DNA of 64,000 bases from Neolewinella lacunae. GTDB taxonomy: Bacteria > Bacteroidota > Bacteroidia > Chitinophagales > Saprospiraceae. The notes beneath the pieces were generated by a model, which was not told where the DNA came from, did not search any database, and saw nothing but the letters and a program-made list of their open reading frames with translations. Position 1 is the stretch's first letter; every line of letters starts with the position of its first letter. Shown piece after piece: positions 1-7,803 of the stretch. A program made the translations under genes and the position numbers. The stretch lies in contig NZ_JACSIT010000149.1 of assembly GCF_014349155.1 (NCBI RefSeq), forward strand, positions 34,065-98,064. Direction: 5' to 3'.

Positions 1-244
1 CAGTTTTGCCCGGCTGGCCCAGGAAGAACGTGCCAAGGACGAGATCTACGCCAAAGACGCGGCGGGCAATAATTACGCTCCAGCCTGGTATACCCTCAAC
101 TTCAAGGCCCAGTATCGCTTTTCCAAAGCCTTTCACCTCAGTGTAGGTTTAGAAAACCTGACGGACCAGCGCTACCGCCCCTACAGCTCAGGCATTTCAG
201 GTGCTGGGCGGAATGGCTTGCTGGCTTTGAGCCTGTATTTTTAA
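1..244 (+). CDS. C-terminal end of a TonB-dependent outer-membrane receptor (5' truncated by window)
   Basis: The frame is open from base 2 to a TAA at 242-244 and gives about 80 residues. It contains VGLENLTDQRYRPYSSG, then GAGRN and a final LSLYF. The pattern ENLxDxxYxxxSSGIxGxGRN followed by an aromatic terminal residue is that of the last beta strands of TonB-dependent receptors, where the C-terminal Phe is used for outer-membrane insertion. The substrate cannot be told from this piece. The plug and most of the barrel lie outside the window. Confidence 0.85.
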   Translation, partial: SFARLAQEERAKDEIYAKDAAGNNYAPAWYTLNFKAQYRFSKAFHLSVGLENLTDQRYRPYSSGISGAGRNGLLALSLYF

Positions 245-258
245 TGGCGTGCGCTTAT

Positions 259-486
259 TGGTAGGCTGTCTAATCTAATGGGATTAACCCGTACGCGCTT
301 TAGGGGCCTAGACCGCCTAGGTTGAGACCCTCTGGGTCGATCCGGCTAAGACAGTAGCGTATTCTCCTACGACCCAGAGGGTCTCTAGTAAGCGCTTGAG
401 CCTCCCCCGGTTGATCTGGGGTTGAGCCCCCAACGAAGGGGCCAAAGTGAGTATGGCTGCAACCTAGCGAATTAGACCGCCTACCC
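259..486. repeat. Structured intergenic element with nested inverted repeats
   Basis: The gap 245-544 has no credible ORF. It is bounded by an imperfect 16-bp inverted repeat (259-274 with 471-486, 14 of 16 matching, arms reading taggc.gtctaat). Inside it lies a perfect 16-bp inverted repeat, gagaccctctgggtcg at 324-339 and its complement at 370-385, with a 30-nt loop. The inner hairpin could end transcription of the receptor gene, but no T-run follows it. The outer arms suggest a small non-autonomous element or a folded RNA. Confidence 0.5.
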
Positions 487-544
487 TTAGTGCCCCTTAG
501 TTGCCTTACTTCCTTAGTGGTGAAAAAAAAAGCTGCGCAGCAGC

Positions 545-1477
545 CTAATAAATCCCTCCACTGTGGATGATCACCACCGTGCTGCCAGCGGGATAAACCC
601 TACGCCGCAGCCGGTCGAGCACCCCGAAGAAAAGCTTTGCGGTGTAGATGGGTTCCAAAGGAGGCAGGCCTGGCTCGGGCAGGGCAGCGCGGGTCGCAAT
701 GCCCGGCGATGCCATTCGCCATGCCTCCGGGAATTTGCCGTAGCCACCAAAGTGATAATCGGTGATCAAACTCCAATTGCCTTGGTCTGGGTTGGGCAGC
801 AGGGCGCGGATGCTGGCGGACATCCAGTCGCCTTTCAGGGCGGGAAAAACCTCAATGCGGGTGGGGGGCTGGGCAGCAGCAATGACGCCAGCCGCCGTCC
901 CACCCGTGCCCGCGCTCAAACAGAGGAAATCTGGGACTTGCCCGTGGAGATCGTTCACAATTTCCGGGTACAAGGCTCCCGTTTGGAGAGCACTTTCTGC
1001 GGTCGTTCCGCCTTCGGGGAGCCACCAGATTTGCTCCGCAGGGCGTTGGTAGGCCTGGGCAAGGTCACTGCTGCGAGCCGCCAGCCATTCCGCCTGCCCC
1101 TTCATTCGGTATTCGGTGCGGGAAAGGGGGATGAGGTGGGCCCCGTCGGCACGCGCCCGTGTCAATACGGCATTGTCGGCTTCTTCGCCGCGCACGTACA
1201 GGACAATGGGGATAGAGAAAAGCCGGCCCGCCGTGGCCAGGGCCGAAAGGTGATTACTGTAGGCACCCCCAAAACTGGCCAGGACCGGTGGCTCGCGCTG
1301 CTCCAGCGCCGCAGTGAGGATACCGCCCAATTTGCGCACTTTATTGCCTTGCAGCGCCGTGCCGGGCGCGGGCGTCAGCAGGTCATCCCGCTTGACGTAG
1401 AGCCTCACTCCAGCGGCGGCCGCAGCCGGGTGATTCCACGGTGCTAAAGGGCTATGCAAGCCGGCAAATGGAGCCAT
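545..1477 (-). CDS. PLP-dependent D-cysteine desulfhydrase / ACC deaminase family protein
   Basis: A 310-residue protein of the fold type II (tryptophan synthase beta-like) PLP enzymes. Visible motifs are VKRDDLL near residue 28, LQGNKVRKL around residues 43-51 (the Lys in GNKxRKL is the usual Schiff-base lysine), FGGAYSNH around 69-76 and the phosphate-binding SAGTGGTAAG around 190. The family removes amino and thiol groups from D-cysteine or deaminates 1-aminocyclopropane-1-carboxylate; the sequence alone does not decide between them. Length is normal for the family. A copy of the dispersed 18-bp repeat (1479-1497) sits directly before the start codon. The next gene on the same strand (HMA) lies 30 bp upstream. 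Confidence 0.8.
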   Translation of the reverse strand: MAPFAGLHSPLAPWNHPAAAAAGVRLYVKRDDLLTPAPGTALQGNKVRKLGGILTAALEQREPPVLASFGGAYSNHLSALATAGRLFSIPIVLYVRGEEADNAVLTRARADGAHLIPLSRTEYRMKGQAEWLAARSSDLAQAYQRPAEQIWWLPEGGTTAESALQTGALYPEIVNDLHGQVPDFLCLSAGTGGTAAGVIAAAQPPTRIEVFPALKGDWMSASIRALLPNPDQGNWSLITDYHFGGYGKFPEAWRMASPGIATRAALPEPGLPPLEPIYTAKLFFGVLDRLRRRVYPAGSTVVIIHSGGIY

Positions 1478-1478
1478 T

Positions 1479-1497
1479 GGGCGCGGACGCAGGATGC
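1479..1497 (-). repeat. Dispersed C18 repeat, GCATCC variant
   Basis: GGGCGCGGACGCAGGATGC on the + strand, adjoining the start codon of the PLP enzyme. It matches the copy at 10274-10291 at 18 of 18 aligned positions. Confidence 0.6.
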
Positions 1498-1507
1498 CGG
1501 GGAAGGC

Positions 1508-1723
1508 TTAAGCGGGCAGTGGCTGGATGTCAAAACCTGCCTCTTCGACCATATCGATGATTTCCGACTCCTTAGCGGTGCCTTCTACGGTCAGCACCTT
1601 ACGGGCGTCTTCTACATCGACCCGCCACAGGGTGACGCCTTCTACCTCGTCGAGAAAGGGGGTAACGGAACGGACGCAGCTACCGCAATTGATGTTGGTG
1701 GCAAAATGCATAATCCTGGTCAT
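1508..1723 (-). CDS. Heavy-metal-associated (HMA) domain protein, copper-chaperone-like
   Basis: A 71-residue protein that is a single ferredoxin-like HMA domain. The metal-binding motif NINCGSCVRSV gives Cys13 and Cys16 in a CxxC arrangement. The remainder matches the beta-alpha-beta pattern of CopZ/Atx1-like chaperones, with WRVDVEDARKVLTVEG as the middle strands and a second helix before the final strand. It probably binds Cu(I) or another soft metal in the cytosol. No P-type ATPase or metal regulator is next to it, so the partner is unknown. It is on the same strand as the PLP enzyme downstream and may be cotranscribed with it. Confidence 0.85.
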   Translation of the reverse strand: MTRIMHFATNINCGSCVRSVTPFLDEVEGVTLWRVDVEDARKVLTVEGTAKESEIIDMVEEAGFDIQPLPA

Positions 1724-2028
1724 AGCTCAAAAGCGCATTGGTTCTTCCCCGGTAAACGCAAATGGGGTAGAAAAGGTCGGGCGGCCTGTGGTGAAATCTT
1801 TTGCCTGCCGGCCGCGCACCAAGCCCGGGAGATAAGCCCGCTGAACACCCTCGCCTGCGATTGATTCCCGCGGGATGTGCTGGTCAACGCGGAGAGAGTC
1901 AGGGCCGGGGGACAAGGGTATTTGGGCCAAAAGCGCCCCAAATGATCGAGTAAAGGAGCCAAAAGGTAGAATCTTTCCACCGCAGCGGCGGGGCCTGCCG
2001 AATTTTGCCTTTCCAAAACAAACACACG
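1724..2028. other. Divergent intergenic region between HMA gene and TonB receptor
   Basis: About 305 bp. ORFs reported on either strand here lack recognisable protein character. I see no clear TAnnTTTG box for either neighbour and no strong hairpin. Confidence 0.5.
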
Positions 2029-4620
2029 ATGTTTACCAGATTTTTCTACGTTGCCCTGTTGGCTTGTTCGTTCACTGCTCTTGGTGCTTTCCCGGCATCC
2101 CGAACTTCTCCGGGACTATCGCCTGCGGCCGCGCCCATTGCCCCCAAATTCTCACCCGCAGAAGTGAAGGGCAGCATTGTGGGCATCATCGTTGACGCTG
2201 CCGATGGTAACCCCGTCGCCTACGCCACCATCAGTGTATTCGAGGGCGAGTTGCTGGTGAACGGTACCATCACCGACGATACCGGCAAATTTGAAGTGGA
2301 GGGACTGAAAAACGGTACCTACCGCCTGTCCATCAGCTTCATCGGCTACGAGAGCATTAGCAAAGACGGCGTAGAGGTGAAGAACGGCACCACCGACATC
2401 GGTACCCTGAAACTGGGCAGCTCCGCCGAAATGCTGGAAGAAGTGGTCGTCACCGGCCAGCGCGCGCTGATCGAAGAAAAAGTCGACCGCCTGGTGTACA
2501 ACGCCGAGCAAGACCAGCTCAGCCGCGGGGGCGATGCCGCCGATGTGCTCCGCAAAGTTCCCCTCCTGCAGGTGGACCTGGACGGCAACGTGAGCCTGCG
2601 CGGCAACTCCAACATCCGCGTACTGATCAATAACAAGCCTTCGACCATTATTGCCGGCAGTGTGGCGGATGCAATGAAGATGATCCCGGCCGACGAAATC
2701 AAAACCGTGGAGGTCATCACCAGCCCCTCGGCCAAGTACGACGCCGAAGGGGCGGGCGGCATCATCAACATCATCACGAAGAAAAACAACCTCGAGGGCT
2801 ACTTCCTCAACGTCGATACCGGTCTTGGCGTGCGCGGCTCCAACCTGGGCCTGAACGGCAGCTACCGTACGGGCAAATTCGGGATGACCCTCGGCGGCTT
2901 CGGCCGGGCTTTTTACAACGACGCAGAGACTTCCCTGGAACAAACCTTTGTAGACAGCCGCAGCAGCCAGTTGGGCACGGCGGCGGATAACGGCATTTTT
3001 GGCCGCTTTAACCTGGGCCTCGATTACGACATCAGCAAGACCCAGTTCCTCTCCGGCGGTGTCCGCTACGGCGTCCGGGATTTTGCCCGCGACCAGCTCC
3101 AGACCACGAACGTCTTTAACGACCAAGACCTGATTGCCACCTTCCTGCGCGACATCGACAGCGACCGCAGCTCGAACAATTACGACTTCAACCTGGACTA
3201 CCTCCAGATCCTGGCTCCGGGCCGGGAGCTGAGCCTTTCCACCCTGTACAGCACGACGGCCGACGTAAGCAATTTCACCTCCGCCAATCTGGATGGAGAG
3301 GCCACCGTGCTCAATCAACTGCGCAACCTCAACGACAACGCCAACAACGAACTGACCTTCCAGGCCGACTACCTGCACCCCGTGGGCGATAAGCAGATCA
3401 TCGAGGTGGGCGGAAAAGCCATCATGCGGGAAGTCAACAGCGAATTCAGCTACCTCAGCGCCAGTGCGGCGGGCAACTTCGCCCTGGACCCCAGCCGTCC
3501 CGCAGGGCAGTTGGACTACGGGCAGGACATCCTGGCGGCCTACGCCGCTTACACCCTTCAGCTGCCCGCCGACGTAACGATTAAGGCCGGCCTGCGCTAC
3601 GAACAGACGAGCCTGGAAGCCACCCAAAACGGCGAAGCCATTGACCTGCCCGACTACGCCAACCTGGTGCCTAGCCTGAACTTCTCCAAAAAAGTAGGCG
3701 CAGCCACCGTAAAGCTGGGTTACAACCGCCGCATCCAGCGGGCCGGACTGCGCCAGCTCAACCCCAACGTCAACCTGGAAAACAGCCAGAGTATTGAGGT
3801 GGGCAACCCGCTGCTGCTCCCGGAACTGACGGACAACGTCGAACTCGGCTACAGCGCCATGGTAGGCAAAACCTACCTCAACCTCTCCGTCTTTGGCCGC
3901 AACAGCAATAATGCCATCAACCAGGTCCGCGTTCCCGTAGACAGCCTTGACGGGGTACTGCTGACGACCTACGAAAACATCGGCCGGGAACGCGCCATGG
4001 GCCTCAACGCATTTGTCAACATCTACCTGACGAAGGACTGGACGATCAATGGCGGGATTGACCTCGACTACGCCAACCTGCAAGGGCAGGTAACGGGCAT
4101 CGACGGTATTTCCGTGACGGTGAAGAACAGCGGCCTCAACTACGGCGGCCGTTTGATGAGCCAGTTCAACCTGAAAAACGGCTGGCGCGCACAGGCCTTT
4201 ACCTTCATGCGGGGCCGCCGGGTGCAGCTGCAGGGCGTCCAGGGCGGATTCGGGATGTACGCGTTGGGACTTAACAAAGAATTCAACGAGGGCAAAGGCT
4301 CGATTGGCCTCTCCGCCGAAAACTTCGCCACCCGGGGCTGGACCCTGCGCTCCGAGCTGGAGACGGCCACCTTCAGCCAGGTCCGCAACGACTTACTGCT
4401 CAATCGCAACGTCAAACTCACCGTCAGCTACAAATTCGGCCAGCTGGACGCCAACAAGGCCCGCAGTAAGACCCGTGGTGTACAGAACGACGACGTAATG
4501 AGCGGTGGCGACGACAACGGCGGCGGCGGAGCCCCTCCGGCTTCGGCCCCGCAGACCCGCCGGCAGGTGCGCAAGGCCGAAGCCGCCAAACCCACGGTGA
4601 AGCCCGGGGGAAAGGAGTAA
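2029..4620 (+). CDS. TonB-dependent receptor / outer-membrane beta-barrel protein with CarboxypepD_reg-like domain
   Basis: About 863 residues from the ATG at 2029; an ATG at 2005 would add eight residues in front of the signal peptide, so 2029 is preferred (MFTRFFYVALLACSFTALGAFP). After a short Ala/Pro stretch comes a carboxypeptidase-regulatory-like Ig domain (GIIVDAADGNPVAYATISV to LKLGSSAEMLEEVVVTG), then a TonB plug (VDRLVYNAEQD to NIITKKNN) and a beta-barrel with many alternating aromatic strands. The C-terminus continues past the barrel into a Gly-, Ala- and Lys-rich tail with DDNGGGGAPP, unusual for a receptor that should end in an aromatic residue. This is the OMP_b-brl_3-type family; the substrate is unknown. 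The dispersed repeat at 2121-2137 encodes part of the linker after the signal peptide (SPAAAPIAP). Confidence 0.85.
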   Translation: MFTRFFYVALLACSFTALGAFPASRTSPGLSPAAAPIAPKFSPAEVKGSIVGIIVDAADGNPVAYATISVFEGELLVNGTITDDTGKFEVEGLKNGTYRLSISFIGYESISKDGVEVKNGTTDIGTLKLGSSAEMLEEVVVTGQRALIEEKVDRLVYNAEQDQLSRGGDAADVLRKVPLLQVDLDGNVSLRGNSNIRVLINNKPSTIIAGSVADAMKMIPADEIKTVEVITSPSAKYDAEGAGGIINIITKKNNLEGYFLNVDTGLGVRGSNLGLNGSYRTGKFGMTLGGFGRAFYNDAETSLEQTFVDSRSSQLGTAADNGIFGRFNLGLDYDISKTQFLSGGVRYGVRDFARDQLQTTNVFNDQDLIATFLRDIDSDRSSNNYDFNLDYLQILAPGRELSLSTLYSTTADVSNFTSANLDGEATVLNQLRNLNDNANNELTFQADYLHPVGDKQIIEVGGKAIMREVNSEFSYLSASAAGNFALDPSRPAGQLDYGQDILAAYAAYTLQLPADVTIKAGLRYEQTSLEATQNGEAIDLPDYANLVPSLNFSKKVGAATVKLGYNRRIQRAGLRQLNPNVNLENSQSIEVGNPLLLPELTDNVELGYSAMVGKTYLNLSVFGRNSNNAINQVRVPVDSLDGVLLTTYENIGRERAMGLNAFVNIYLTKDWTINGGIDLDYANLQGQVTGIDGISVTVKNSGLNYGGRLMSQFNLKNGWRAQAFTFMRGRRVQLQGVQGGFGMYALGLNKEFNEGKGSIGLSAENFATRGWTLRSELETATFSQVRNDLLLNRNVKLTVSYKFGQLDANKARSKTRGVQNDDVMSGGDDNGGGGAPPASAPQTRRQVRKAEAAKPTVKPGGKE
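2121..2137 (+). repeat. Dispersed C18 repeat inside a coding region
   Basis: GCCTGCGGCCGCGCCC core in the signal peptide/linker region of the receptor gene, read in frame as an Ala-rich linker. Confidence 0.45.
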
Positions 4621-4642
4621 GCCATTCACCAAGTACCGTAAT

Positions 4643-4676
4643 GGGGAGCTGGAGTCATTTTTGTGGTCAGCTCCCC
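4643..4676 (+). terminator. Hairpin downstream of the TonB receptor
   Basis: ggggagctg at 4643-4651 pairs with cagctcccc at 4668-4676 (9 bp, 16-nt loop), followed by gttt. It lies 22 bp after the stop codon. The T-run is short, so termination is probable rather than certain. Confidence 0.55.
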
Positions 4677-4708
4677 GTTTACCATGTCTTTGTACCCGCC
4701 CCCCCCCC

Positions 4709-4748
4709 TTCGCTCCTGGTTCTTTGCCCTGCACCTGCGGCAGCGCCC
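4709..4748 (+). repeat. Left direct repeat of the rloAB island, containing a C18 core
   Basis: A tail cgctcctggttctttgccct (4711-4730) is followed by the core GCACCTGCGGCAGCGCCC (4731-4748). The same 40 bp recur at 6809-6848 with three mismatches, exactly 2100 bp away. A run of ten C precedes it. Confidence 0.85.
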
Positions 4749-4893
4749 GATTAGGGCGCAAGCGTTCACTTGTTTTTCGAGTAGTCGGGCGGGCATCAAT
4801 GGAAGGTGGTGCCTAAAAACCAGCTACACACCTTGAACCATTAGCGGTCGGCAGAGGCGAAAAATAAATACTTCAAATTTATCGTTAAGACGG

Positions 4894-4901
4894 TATATTT
4901 G
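4894..4901 (+). promoter_or_regulatory. -7 box TATATTTG for the ATPase gene
   Basis: Matches the Bacteroidota consensus TAnnTTTG. The expected start of transcription is around 4907, which excludes an upstream start codon at 4899 and supports the ATG at 4920. Confidence 0.6.
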
Positions 4902-4919
4902 CAGATATTCGTCAGATTT

Positions 4920-6182
4920 ATGCTTTTATCCTTCTCTGTTTCCAATTTTAAATCGTTCCGGGATGAGCAGGTGCTCGACTTAAAGGCTGATGCCATTAAG
5001 CCTGCCTTCAGTTGGTTGGAAAATGCTGCCGTTGCGGTTGGCAAGGAAGACAAAGCGCTACGCGTCAAGGCCCTCTACGGTGCTAACGCCAGCGGTAAGA
5101 GCAATTTGATAAAGGCTTTGCGGGTTATGTTGAGCATTAGCCTTACGGGAGGGCCCAAGCCAGGTGCGTTGGCAGAGTTGGAAGGGTTTGCTTTTGACCC
5201 TGAACTGCGCCACTCCCCAAGTACTTTTGAACTGGAGTTCACCACCGACCAAAGGCGCTACAGGTATGGTTTTAGAGCGGATATGGCGTGCTTTCAGGAA
5301 GAGTGGCTGTATGATGAGACCGTGCGGAAAGCCAAGGTTTTTGTGCGTAATGGACAGACCGTCAGCATTGGTAAAAAGTTTTTCGAGCATCCCGAAACAG
5401 TGGCTATTCTGGAGCGGGGGGATAATTCGCTGTTTAGGCAAGAGACCAGCTTCCTCTCGGCACTTTCTTTCTTTGATGTGGGTGCGGCGATACGCCATAC
5501 GGTGCAGTTTTTATCCGGAATAACGGTCATTAACAATACGGAGGAGGTGCATGTGGAGCAATCTGCCTATCAGTTCTTGGTTGGGGAACCAATGCAAAGG
5601 AAAGTGCGGGGCCTCCTGGACTACGCGGGAATCCGATTTGACGACTTGATGGTGATGGACAAAGAAGACCCAAAGTTTTCCAAGCCTGAGTTATTAGAGC
5701 GCACCCGTGGGCGGTATTCTCTAATGACTGCTTACAAGACCGGGGTAAATGAGGGAACGGATTTTGCCTGGTTGGCAGAGCAGGGTGAATCCCAAGGCAC
5801 CCAAAAACTGCTGACACTAGCGCCTTATGTCGTACGGGCAATCGAACAGGGAAGTGTTCTGTTCATCGACGAATTTGAGGCTAAGCTGCACACCCGCCTT
5901 TCCAGGGAGATCGTCGCCATGTTCAATTCTTCGGCGGGCAACCCCAACAATGCTCAGTTTATCTTTTCTACCCATGACACCAACTTGCTGGACCATCGTT
6001 TGCTACGCCGAGACCAGATCGACTTTGTTGACAAGGGCGCAGACCGTGCTTCAATGCTTTACTCCTTATCCGACGTAAAGGGCATTCGGAAAGATGCCGA
6101 CTTTGAGCGCGACTATTTGGGGGGAAGTTATGGGGCAGTGCCGGAGGTAACCGATTTCAACATCGCCATTTTAGAAGACTGA
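4920..6182 (+). CDS. AAA15-family ATPase, RloA-like (putative defence ATPase)
   Basis: A 420-residue SMC/ABC-like ATPase. It starts MLLSFSVSNFKSF, the typical beginning of this family; a frame extension to 4899 overlaps the promoter. The Walker A motif GANASGKS is at residues 54-61, Walker B (VLFIDEF) is near 313-319, and the switch STHDTNLLD is near 348. A coiled-coil or insert region separates the two halves. The RloB gene follows with a TGATG stop-start overlap, so the pair is translationally coupled. RloA/RloB-type pairs were named from type I restriction loci and resemble other ATPase plus Toprim/nuclease defence pairs such as OLD-containing systems. A defence role is an inference. GC content is lower than in neighbouring housekeeping genes and the unit lies between direct repeats, as in a recently inserted island. 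Confidence 0.8.
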   Translation: MLLSFSVSNFKSFRDEQVLDLKADAIKPAFSWLENAAVAVGKEDKALRVKALYGANASGKSNLIKALRVMLSISLTGGPKPGALAELEGFAFDPELRHSPSTFELEFTTDQRRYRYGFRADMACFQEEWLYDETVRKAKVFVRNGQTVSIGKKFFEHPETVAILERGDNSLFRQETSFLSALSFFDVGAAIRHTVQFLSGITVINNTEEVHVEQSAYQFLVGEPMQRKVRGLLDYAGIRFDDLMVMDKEDPKFSKPELLERTRGRYSLMTAYKTGVNEGTDFAWLAEQGESQGTQKLLTLAPYVVRAIEQGSVLFIDEFEAKLHTRLSREIVAMFNSSAGNPNNAQFIFSTHDTNLLDHRLLRRDQIDFVDKGADRASMLYSLSDVKGIRKDADFERDYLGGSYGAVPEVTDFNIAILED

Positions 6183-6801
6183 TGGCGGCAAAAAAAGCAA
6201 AGCATCGGAAGGCGATCCGAAGAGGGAAACGATTTCTCATTTTATGTGAGGGGCAAACCGAACGTTTGTATTTCAAATCTTTCCATGATAAGGGCGTAAG
6301 CGTAGAGCCGCGCGATCCCAATGGAGACAAAGGCAACTGGTACAAGACGCCATAAATTCGGACGATGGGACTTACGACCAAATTTGGGTAGTTTTTGATC
6401 TCGACCATCAGGCAGCCAAAGGTGCCGCACAGCATGAGGTATTTGACAATACAATTGCCAAGGCCCAGGCTGCTGGTATCCGGGTAGCCTATTCTGTGGA
6501 CGCCTTTGAGCTATGGTTTTGCCTCCATTATTCCTTTGTCAACTCCCGCCAGGAGAGGAGCTATTACTACGAGCAACTCAGCCGGCATTGGGCCATCAAC
6601 TACGAGCGAGAAGGTAAGAAGGCTAAGTTTTGTCTAGGGATCCGAGAACTACTGGAAAAGGACCCTGTGGCGAGCGAGCAAGAGGCCATAAAACGAGCCA
6701 AACGATTATTCGAAATGCATAAGAGTGAGCCACCACACCGGCAAAACCCGGTTACTACCGTGTTCCAACTGGTGGAAGAGTTACTTCAGGCAAAGTCTTA
6801 A
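6182..6801 (+). pseudogene. RloB-like Toprim-fold protein, disrupted by a one-base frameshift
   Basis: Translation from the ATG at 6182 gives RFLILCEGQTERLYFKSF, the Toprim-like start of RloB with its conserved Glu, and runs to DPNGDKGN, then meets a stop at 6353-6355. From about 6337 a second frame continues the family sequence: LVQDAINSD, then YDQIWVVFDLDHQ with the acidic DxD, then AAGIRVAYSVDAFELWFCLHY, ending at 6801. Loss of one base near 6336 (ggcaactgg where ggcaacctgg would keep frame) explains this. The restored protein would be about 206 residues, normal for RloB. The frameshift could be a real inactivating mutation, a sequencing error, or less likely recoding; no slippery heptamer is visible at the site. 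The C-terminal part alone has an internal ATG at 6496. Confidence 0.75.
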
Positions 6802-6808
6802 ACGCCCC

Positions 6809-6848
6809 CTCGCTCCTGATTCTTTGCCCTGCACCCGCGGCAGCGCCC
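6809..6848 (+). repeat. Right direct repeat of the rloAB island, containing a C18 core
   Basis: The tail cgctcctgattctttgccct (6811-6830) and core GCACCCGCGGCAGCGCCC (6831-6848) repeat the sequence at 4709-4748 with three changes. It begins 7 bp after the rloB stop. Confidence 0.85.
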
Positions 6849-6885
6849 GCTGAACCTTTTGCGGCCTGTGGCTTTTCCCTGGGGT

Positions 6886-7701
6886 ATGGAACTACGCTTT
6901 GTCCCCCAGGAAGAAATTGACCGGCAACTCTACGACAGTTGTGTACACTTTGCGACCAATGGCAGCATCTACGGCTACCACTGGTTTTTGAACGCAACGG
7001 CCAAAGACTGGGATGTGCTGGTGGAGGGCGACGAATGGGTGAGCGTGATGCCCCTGCCGCGCAGCAAAAACTGGTGGGGCCGGCAGCGGCTGGAACAACC
7101 CGGCCTGATCCCCGAGTTGGCCGTTTACAGCGTCCGCCCCCTGAGCCCCACCCGCATCCAAGCATTTTGGGACGCCATTCCCGCCGAATTCCGCGGCGGG
7201 GAGCTGACCGTGGAACCGGCCTCGGTGCCCGCTGCCCCCGGTCGTTTCAAGGTCCACCGCGCCGCCGGTGAGGCCCTGTTTCTGGACCAACCCTACGAAA
7301 CGCTGGTGGCCGGTTTTGGTCCTGACTATTTCAACCGTCTGCAACTCGCCGAGGCAGCTGGCCTGCGCCCGGCGAGCAGTTTCAAACCCGAACGCCTGGC
7401 CGATCTTTGGCTGGAAACCCAGGGCCGCAGTGCCACCAACGAATGGCAGTACCATGCCATGCAACGCATTATGTACCAGGTCCTCCACCGCAGCTGGGGC
7501 GGTACCCAGGCCGTGCAGGATGCCACCGGGGAACTCCTGGCCATGGTCTTCATTGCCTACAGCCACGGCCGCATCTTCCCGCTCTTCCGGGTAGAGAGCG
7601 TACAGGGACGTAGCGTGGGGGCAATGACCTACCTCTGGGATCAACTCCTGCGTACCCACGCCGGGAAAAACCTAAAAATCAAGCGCGAAGACTTGTGGTG
7701 A
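6886..7701 (+). CDS. Conserved hypothetical protein, FemAB/GNAT-like
   Basis: About 271 residues from the ATG at 6886 (an ATG at 6859 would add nine residues and lies close to the repeat). The N-terminal pattern SIYGYHWFLNATAKDWDVLVEGDEWVSVMPLP, then a Trp-rich strand and PGLIPELAVYS, resembles a Bacteroidota family of acetyltransferase-like proteins with a FemAB-type double GNAT fold. The C-terminal half holds YHAMQRIMYQ and LLAMVFIAYSHGRIFPLFRV, fitting beta strands of a second GNAT domain. It ends soon after TYLWDQLLRTHAGKNL; relatives, as I recall them, run further, so the end may be shortened. No catalytic residue can be assigned. It is followed by pyruvate kinase on the same strand. Confidence 0.6.
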   Translation: MELRFVPQEEIDRQLYDSCVHFATNGSIYGYHWFLNATAKDWDVLVEGDEWVSVMPLPRSKNWWGRQRLEQPGLIPELAVYSVRPLSPTRIQAFWDAIPAEFRGGELTVEPASVPAAPGRFKVHRAAGEALFLDQPYETLVAGFGPDYFNRLQLAEAAGLRPASSFKPERLADLWLETQGRSATNEWQYHAMQRIMYQVLHRSWGGTQAVQDATGELLAMVFIAYSHGRIFPLFRVESVQGRSVGAMTYLWDQLLRTHAGKNLKIKREDLW

Positions 7702-7759
7702 TGGGGTCCTGATTTTTCCTTTGACGAGAATTAAAGCGGCAATAAACCCGGCGATCCGT

Positions 7760-7767
7760 TACATTTG
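7760..7767 (+). promoter_or_regulatory. -7 box TACATTTG for pyruvate kinase
   Basis: Consensus TAnnTTTG 37 bp before the pyk start codon. No clear -33 TTG at the usual spacing. Confidence 0.6.
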
Positions 7768-7803
7768 TGGTATTATTGTAATTTATACACTATCCCCCCC
7801 GCC

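Noticed and set aside
2152..4083. A 643-codon open frame on the minus strand
   Set aside because: It lies wholly inside the TonB receptor gene in the opposite frame; composition is that of an antisense shadow in GC-rich coding DNA.
6320..6355. Programmed ribosomal frameshift in rloB
   Set aside because: No slippery heptamer or A-rich shift site with a following hairpin is visible at the point where the frames join, so a mutation or read error is preferred.
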